DNA from: Flavobacteriaceae bacterium PS02293
GTDB taxonomy: Bacteria > Bacteroidota > Bacteroidia > Flavobacteriales > Weeksellaceae
Assembly: GCA_029960045.1 (NCBI GenBank)
Contig: JASCOV010000001.1
Span: 310,001-374,000 of the forward strand
Direction: 5' to 3'
DNA: 64,000 nucleotides
Made by a program: the position numbers and the translations under genes. Position 1 is the first letter of the stretch, and every line of letters starts with the position of its first letter. This document shows, piece by piece, positions 60,506 through 64,000 of the stretch. A model generated the notes under the pieces. The model saw only the letters and a program-made list of their open reading frames with translations, did no database searches and was not told where the DNA came from.

Positions 60506-62191
60506 ATGAAAAAAATACTATACGCAAGTTTCCTTCTCTCCATACCAGTTTCTGCACAATATACAGACTTCAATCTCATTAAAGAAGTCAAAGTTAAGAA
60601 CAAAGGCGTCGTAGTTTCGGCACATCCATTGGCGAGTGAGGCAGGTTCCAGGATTATGAAAGAAGGCGGAAATGCCTTCGATGCAGCTATTGTGACACAA
60701 CTGGCTCTGGCTGTCGTTTATCCTCAAGCTGGAAATATCGGTGGAGGTGGATTTATGGTTGCTGTAACTTCTGAGGGGAAAAAGCTGGCTTTAGATTATC
60801 GTGAAACGGCACCTTCCAAAGCAAGTTTTGATATGTACTGGGACAAAAAGGGAAATGCTGATACGGATTTGTCGCAATACGGAAGATTGTCCGTAGGTGT
60901 TCCGGGAAGTATCTCAGGAATGTTTGAAACCTTGAAATATGCCAAACTGCCTTTTTCAAAATTAATAGAACCTGCAATTGATCTGGCTCAAAAAGGATTC
61001 TCTATTACAGAGCAGGAAGCGGATCTTCTGAATCGCCATCAATCCGATTTTAAGAAACATAACAAAAACAGAATTGTCTTTATTAATGACAAAGGTTGGA
61101 AAGCAGGAGATTTGTTGATTCAGCCGGAGTTGGCGGAAACTTTGAAAAGAATTCAGAAATCCGGAGAAAAAGAATTCTATGAAGGAAAAACCGCAGAATT
61201 AATTCTTGCTGAAATGAAACTTGGAAACGGAATTATCCAGGCGAAAGACCTTAAAACATATAAAACAAAAGAAAGAAAAACCCTAACTTTTGATTACAAA
61301 GGCAATCAGATTGTGTCTATGCCAATGCCGTCCAGCGGTGGAACTTTGTTGGCTCAAATGCTGAAAATGGCTTCCTATGAAGACCTTTCTAAATACCAGC
61401 AGAATTCGGCAGAAGCTGTTCAGATAATGATAGAAGCTGAAAGGAGAGCTTATGCTGATAGGGCGGAATATATGGGCGATCCGGATTTTACGGCAGATAA
61501 AACCCAAATGTTGATTTCTGACGATTATCTTAAAAACCGTTGGAAATCTTTTGACCCAAACTTAGCAACGCCAAGTAAAGATGTTGGAAAGATCGTCAAT
61601 CAGCCGAAAGAAAGTACGGAAACCACGCATATTTCTATTCTGGATAAGTTTGGAAATGCAGTTTCTATCACAACAACACTTAATGGCTATTACGGAAGCA
61701 AAACGGTTGTTTCCGGCGCTGGATTTTTTCTGAATAACGAAATGGACGATTTCTCCATAAAGCCAGGCGTTCCGAATATGTTCGGTGCAGTTGGAGGAGA
61801 AGCGAATAAGATTGAGCCTGGAAAAAGAATGTTGTCTTCTATGACACCAACCATAGTTCTGAAGGATGGAAAAGTAAGGATTGTTGTAGGAACGCCTGGT
61901 GGAACTACGATTCCAACGTCGGTTTTTCAGGCAATTGTTGGTGTGATTGATTTTAATCAAAATGCCAATTTCTCCATCAACACCCCAAAGTTTCATCATC
62001 AATGGTTACCAGAAGTTGTAAAAATAGAATATAACTTCCCAGAAACGACTATCAAAGCTCTTGAAAAAAAGAATTACAAATTCGAAAAAATCAAACAAAT
62101 CGGAAAGACAGAAATGATTCTTGTAGATGATAATAAAAATATCCACGCTGTTGCGGATGGGAGAGGAGATGATTCTGTTGGAGTGGAGTGA
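60506..62191 (+). CDS. ggt: Gamma-glutamyltransferase
   Basis: A 561-residue periplasmic enzyme with a signal peptide (1-16, ending VSAQ). The large subunit contains GNAFDAAIVTQLALAVVYPQ, GNIGGGGFMVAV and DYRETAP near residues 65-120. Self-cleavage occurs before the Thr in ETTHISILDKFGNAVS, which makes the small subunit with TTTLNGYYGSKTVVSGAGFF, NNEMDDFS and GTPGGTTIPTSVFQ. It cleaves glutathione and transfers gamma-glutamyl groups. I use the ATG at 60506, because only there does a signal peptide begin. The RDD gene follows and overlaps the stop. Confidence 0.96.
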   Translation: MKKILYASFLLSIPVSAQYTDFNLIKEVKVKNKGVVVSAHPLASEAGSRIMKEGGNAFDAAIVTQLALAVVYPQAGNIGGGGFMVAVTSEGKKLALDYRETAPSKASFDMYWDKKGNADTDLSQYGRLSVGVPGSISGMFETLKYAKLPFSKLIEPAIDLAQKGFSITEQEADLLNRHQSDFKKHNKNRIVFINDKGWKAGDLLIQPELAETLKRIQKSGEKEFYEGKTAELILAEMKLGNGIIQAKDLKTYKTKERKTLTFDYKGNQIVSMPMPSSGGTLLAQMLKMASYEDLSKYQQNSAEAVQIMIEAERRAYADRAEYMGDPDFTADKTQMLISDDYLKNRWKSFDPNLATPSKDVGKIVNQPKESTETTHISILDKFGNAVSITTTLNGYYGSKTVVSGAGFFLNNEMDDFSIKPGVPNMFGAVGGEANKIEPGKRMLSSMTPTIVLKDGKVRIVVGTPGGTTIPTSVFQAIVGVIDFNQNANFSINTPKFHHQWLPEVVKIEYNFPETTIKALEKKNYKFEKIKQIGKTEMILVDDNKNIHAVADGRGDDSVGVE

Positions 62192-62193
62192 TT

Positions 62194-62625
62194 ATGAAAG
62201 AAGAAAAATTCATATTCAGAAGAATCGTTGCAGGTCTTATAGATTATTCAATTGTTTTTGTATTCATTTTTATCTATGTTTCCATTTTTGGAAAAATAAA
62301 TGATGATGGAACAAAGTCGGTTGATGGAATCAAAACACTTCCGGCATTACTTCTCTGGTTTATTTACATCTGTGTTATTGAAATGACATTTGGATCAACA
62401 TTTGGAAATTTTGTAGTAAGATTGAAGCCTGTAGATTTAGAAACGAGAAAAGAAATCACTTTGAAACAATCGTTTTTAAGACACATCGTGGATCCTATTG
62501 ATATGTTTTTCTTTGGGATTGTTGGGATTATCTTAATCAAAAATTCAGAGAACAATCAAAGATTGGGAGATATTTTAGCAAAGACATCAGTTATTATAGG
62601 ATTTAAGAGGTTTAAACTCAATTAA
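62194..62625 (+). CDS. RDD-family membrane protein
   Basis: A 143-residue protein with three transmembrane helices; the RRIVAGLIDYSIVFVFIFIY segment carries the Arg and Asp-Asp-like residues that name the family, and TFGNFVVRLKPVDLETRKEI and RLGDILAKTSVI are conserved. Function is unsettled; some members act in sodium or proton antiport. The start is the ATG at 62194; a GTG at 62188 overlaps the ggt stop. It forms a pair with ggt. Confidence 0.85.
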   Translation: MKEEKFIFRRIVAGLIDYSIVFVFIFIYVSIFGKINDDGTKSVDGIKTLPALLLWFIYICVIEMTFGSTFGNFVVRLKPVDLETRKEITLKQSFLRHIVDPIDMFFFGIVGIILIKNSENNQRLGDILAKTSVIIGFKRFKLN

Positions 62626-62640
62626 ATTTAAGCTAAAAAT

Positions 62641-62684
62641 ATTATAAATGAACTTGGTGGTGATTCTGTTGAAGTGGAATAGGT
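62641..62684 (+). pseudogene. Fragment matching the 3' end of ggt
   Basis: The frame at 62647 reads N-E-L-G-G-D-S-V-E-V-E-stop, very like the ggt C-terminus R-G-D-D-S-V-G-V-E-stop at 62161-62191. It lies just after the RDD gene. This suggests that a second ggt-like gene or a duplicated end was once here; only about 30 bp remain. Confidence 0.45.
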
Positions 62685-62715
62685 GTCTAAATTAATTATA
62701 TTAGAAATGCTCCAC

Positions 62716-62867
62716 GTGTCGTTTTGTAATCAACCAACTTTTACTTTTGTTTAAAATAGAGGGTTTTATATCAAAACAAGTTTGACGGAAGTCTCAAAAC
62801 GACACTTTTTTAACCAAATGACTTTTACTTTGGTCTCAAATCAAGGGTTTTGTACCTAAACAAACGA
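62716..62867. repeat. Repeat with 11-bp inverted ends and a diverged direct copy
   Basis: GTGTCGTTTTG at 62716 and its exact inverse CAAAACGACAC at 62795 bracket 90 bp. Inside is a unit with AACCAACTTTTACTTTTGTT and GAGGGTTTTATATCAAAACA; a second unit from about 62811 repeats AACCAA, CTTTTACTTTGG and AAGGGTTTTGTACCTAAACA, then CAAACGAC. It occupies most of the 321-bp gap between the RDD gene and rny, and no gene is visible in it. Confidence 0.55.
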
Positions 62868-62896
62868 CTTTTTAATTTATTGATAAACAGAAAAAA

Positions 62897-62926
62897 CAAA
62901 AGGCTTCCAAATCTGAAAGCCTTTTA
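62897..62926 (-). terminator. Terminator of rny
   Basis: AAAAGGCTT and AAGCCTTTT pair around a short loop; read on the minus strand the stem is followed by GTTTTTTC. Confidence 0.8.
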
Positions 62927-62946
62927 TTGTTATATTAAAATCTGGA

Positions 62947-64000
62947 TTACCTCGCGATATTCACAGATCTAGTTTCTCTAATCACAGTTACTCTTACTTG
63001 CCCCGGATAAGTCAACTCATTCTGGATTTTTTCAGAAATGTCATAAGACAATTGATGAGCATTCTCGTCATTAACTTTTCCACTTTCCACCATTACTCTA
63101 AGCTCTCTACCAGCTTGGATCGCGTAAGCACTGGAAACACCTTCAAAACTAAGGGCTGCAGCTTCCAAATCTTTTAACCTTTGGATATAAGATTCCAAAA
63201 CCTGTCTTCTTGCGCCTGGTCTTGCTCCTGAGATTGCATCGGCAACCTGAATGATAGGTGATAGAAGAGAAGTCATTTCGATCTCGTCGTGGTGAGCACC
63301 AATAGCATTGATCACTTCAGCATTTTCGCCATATTTCTCTGCCCATTGCATCCCAAGAAGTGCGTGTGGCAATTCTGATTCCTGCTCTGGAACTTTCCCT
63401 ATATCGTGAAGTAATCCAGCACGTTTAGCTAGTTTTACATTTAATCCTAATTCTGCAGCCATAGTTGCTGCGATGTTTGCAACTTCTCTGGAGTGTTGTA
63501 GTAAGTTTTGTCCATAAGAAGAACGGAATTTCATTCTACCAACTACTTTTACCAATTCTGGATGAAGACCGTGGATTCCAAGATCGATAATGGTTCTTTT
63601 CCCAACTTCGATGATTTCTTCTTCGATTTGTTTTCTTGTTTTTTCAACAACTTCTTCAATTCTCGCAGGGTGGATTCTACCATCTGTAACCAACCTGTGA
63701 AGGGATAATCTCGCAATCTCTCTTCTCACAGGATCGAAACAAGAAAGAAGAATAGCTTCTGGTGTATCATCTACAATGATTTCAACTCCAGTCGCAGCTT
63801 CCAAAGCACGGATATTTCTACCTTCACGCCCGATGATTCTACCTTTGATCTCGTCAGATTCTATATTAAATACAGAAACCGAGTTTTCAACTGCCTGCTC
63901 AGTTCCAATTCTTTGAATGGTCTGGATGATGATTTTTCTCGCCTCGTTTTTAGCATTTAATTGAGCTTCCTCCATAATGCTTTGAACGTGCGCTGATGCT
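62947..64000 (-). CDS. rny: Ribonuclease Y, C-terminal part
   Basis: The frame runs open to the right edge, so the N-terminal membrane anchor and part of the coiled-coil are outside. The visible 350 residues contain the KH domain ([20 protein letters not shown]), an HD domain with [30 protein letters not shown] and AHHDE, and the conserved [20 protein letters not shown] end. RNase Y is an endoribonuclease that starts decay of many mRNAs at the membrane. It is strongly recognised. Terminator about 20 bp after the stop. Confidence 0.96.
   Translation of the reverse strand, partial: ASAHVQSIMEEAQLNAKNEARKIIIQTIQRIGTEQAVENSVSVFNIESDEIKGRIIGREGRNIRALEAATGVEIIVDDTPEAILLSCFDPVRREIARLSLHRLVTDGRIHPARIEEVVEKTRKQIEEEIIEVGKRTIIDLGIHGLHPELVKVVGRMKFRSSYGQNLLQHSREVANIAATMAAELGLNVKLAKRAGLLHDIGKVPEQESELPHALLGMQWAEKYGENAEVINAIGAHHDEIEMTSLLSPIIQVADAISGARPGARRQVLESYIQRLKDLEAAALSFEGVSSAYAIQAGRELRVMVESGKVNDENAHQLSYDISEKIQNELTYPGQVRVTVIRETRSVNIAR

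Overview
This window looks like a chromosome segment of a Flavobacteriia member of the Chryseobacterium/Epilithonimonas type (family Weeksellaceae). The evidence is low G+C content, start codons generally without Shine-Dalgarno sequences, promoters of the Bacteroidetes form TTG-N19/20-TAnnTTTG, type IX secretion (T9SS) C-terminal sorting tails, GLPGLI-family proteins, FTAC/IISC-type lipoprotein signals and dispersed GAGCGGAGTCGAAG palindromes. Genus-level placement is inference from protein flavour only.

Layout. 1-4.3 kb: 3' end of a PafA-type alkaline phosphatase, a DUF2400 protein, a polysaccharide deacetylase and a YceI lipoprotein, with several palindromic repeats. 4.3-10 kb: uvrA, then a four-gene minus-strand signalling operon (response regulator, unknown 271-aa protein, multipass membrane protein, histidine kinase). 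10.2-15.2 kb: TonB-dependent receptor, prmA, then an unknown protein, a GNAT acetyltransferase and a lipoprotein amidase on the other strand. 15.2-15.9 kb: a five-tRNA cluster (Ser, then Pro-Arg twice). 16.3-22.5 kb: mtgA, a multipass SpecificRecomb-family membrane protein, a DUF721/DciA-like protein, ychF and two secreted proteins. 22.6-28.3 kb: parE, a small membrane protein, parC and rhomboid. 28.3-33.7 kb: a membrane AraC regulator, an SDR, an epimerase, prmC, yaaA and a Sua5-like protein. 33.7-34.1 kb: two initiator tRNAs, each with its own promoter and terminator. 34.3-39.4 kb: BlaI/M56 sensor-protease pair followed by three GLPGLI paralogues. 39.4-48 kb: mscL, NAD(P)H-hydrate repair, topoisomerase IB, ftsX, DUF3098, uppP, truB, an outer-membrane protein, a T9SS protein and rluF. 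48-54.6 kb: a helix-hairpin-helix repeat protein, MerR, SMP-30, a DbpA-like helicase, a truncated gene remnant and rpsA. 54.9-64 kb: a P-domain T9SS protein, an EamA transporter, a YtxH-like protein, a glycosyltransferase, bestrophin, a Qnr-like pentapeptide protein, ggt, an RDD protein and the 3' part of rny.

Most genes are housekeeping: DNA topology and repair (parE/parC, topoisomerase IB, uvrA), translation (tRNAs, rpsA, truB, rluF, prmA, prmC), envelope (mtgA, uppP, ftsX, amidase, deacetylase) and secretion/surface proteins. No prophage, CRISPR array, transposase or complete restriction system is visible.

The most unusual signals are: palindromic repeats that have entered the reading frames of prmC and a glycosyltransferase; a truncated gene resembling the N-terminus of a type III modification methyltransferase, joined to repeat-like DNA; the four-gene signalling operon with two unrecognised components; the BlaI/M56 pair whose protease-sensor carries a 23-residue repeat; duplicated tRNA units; and several dispersed repeat families.
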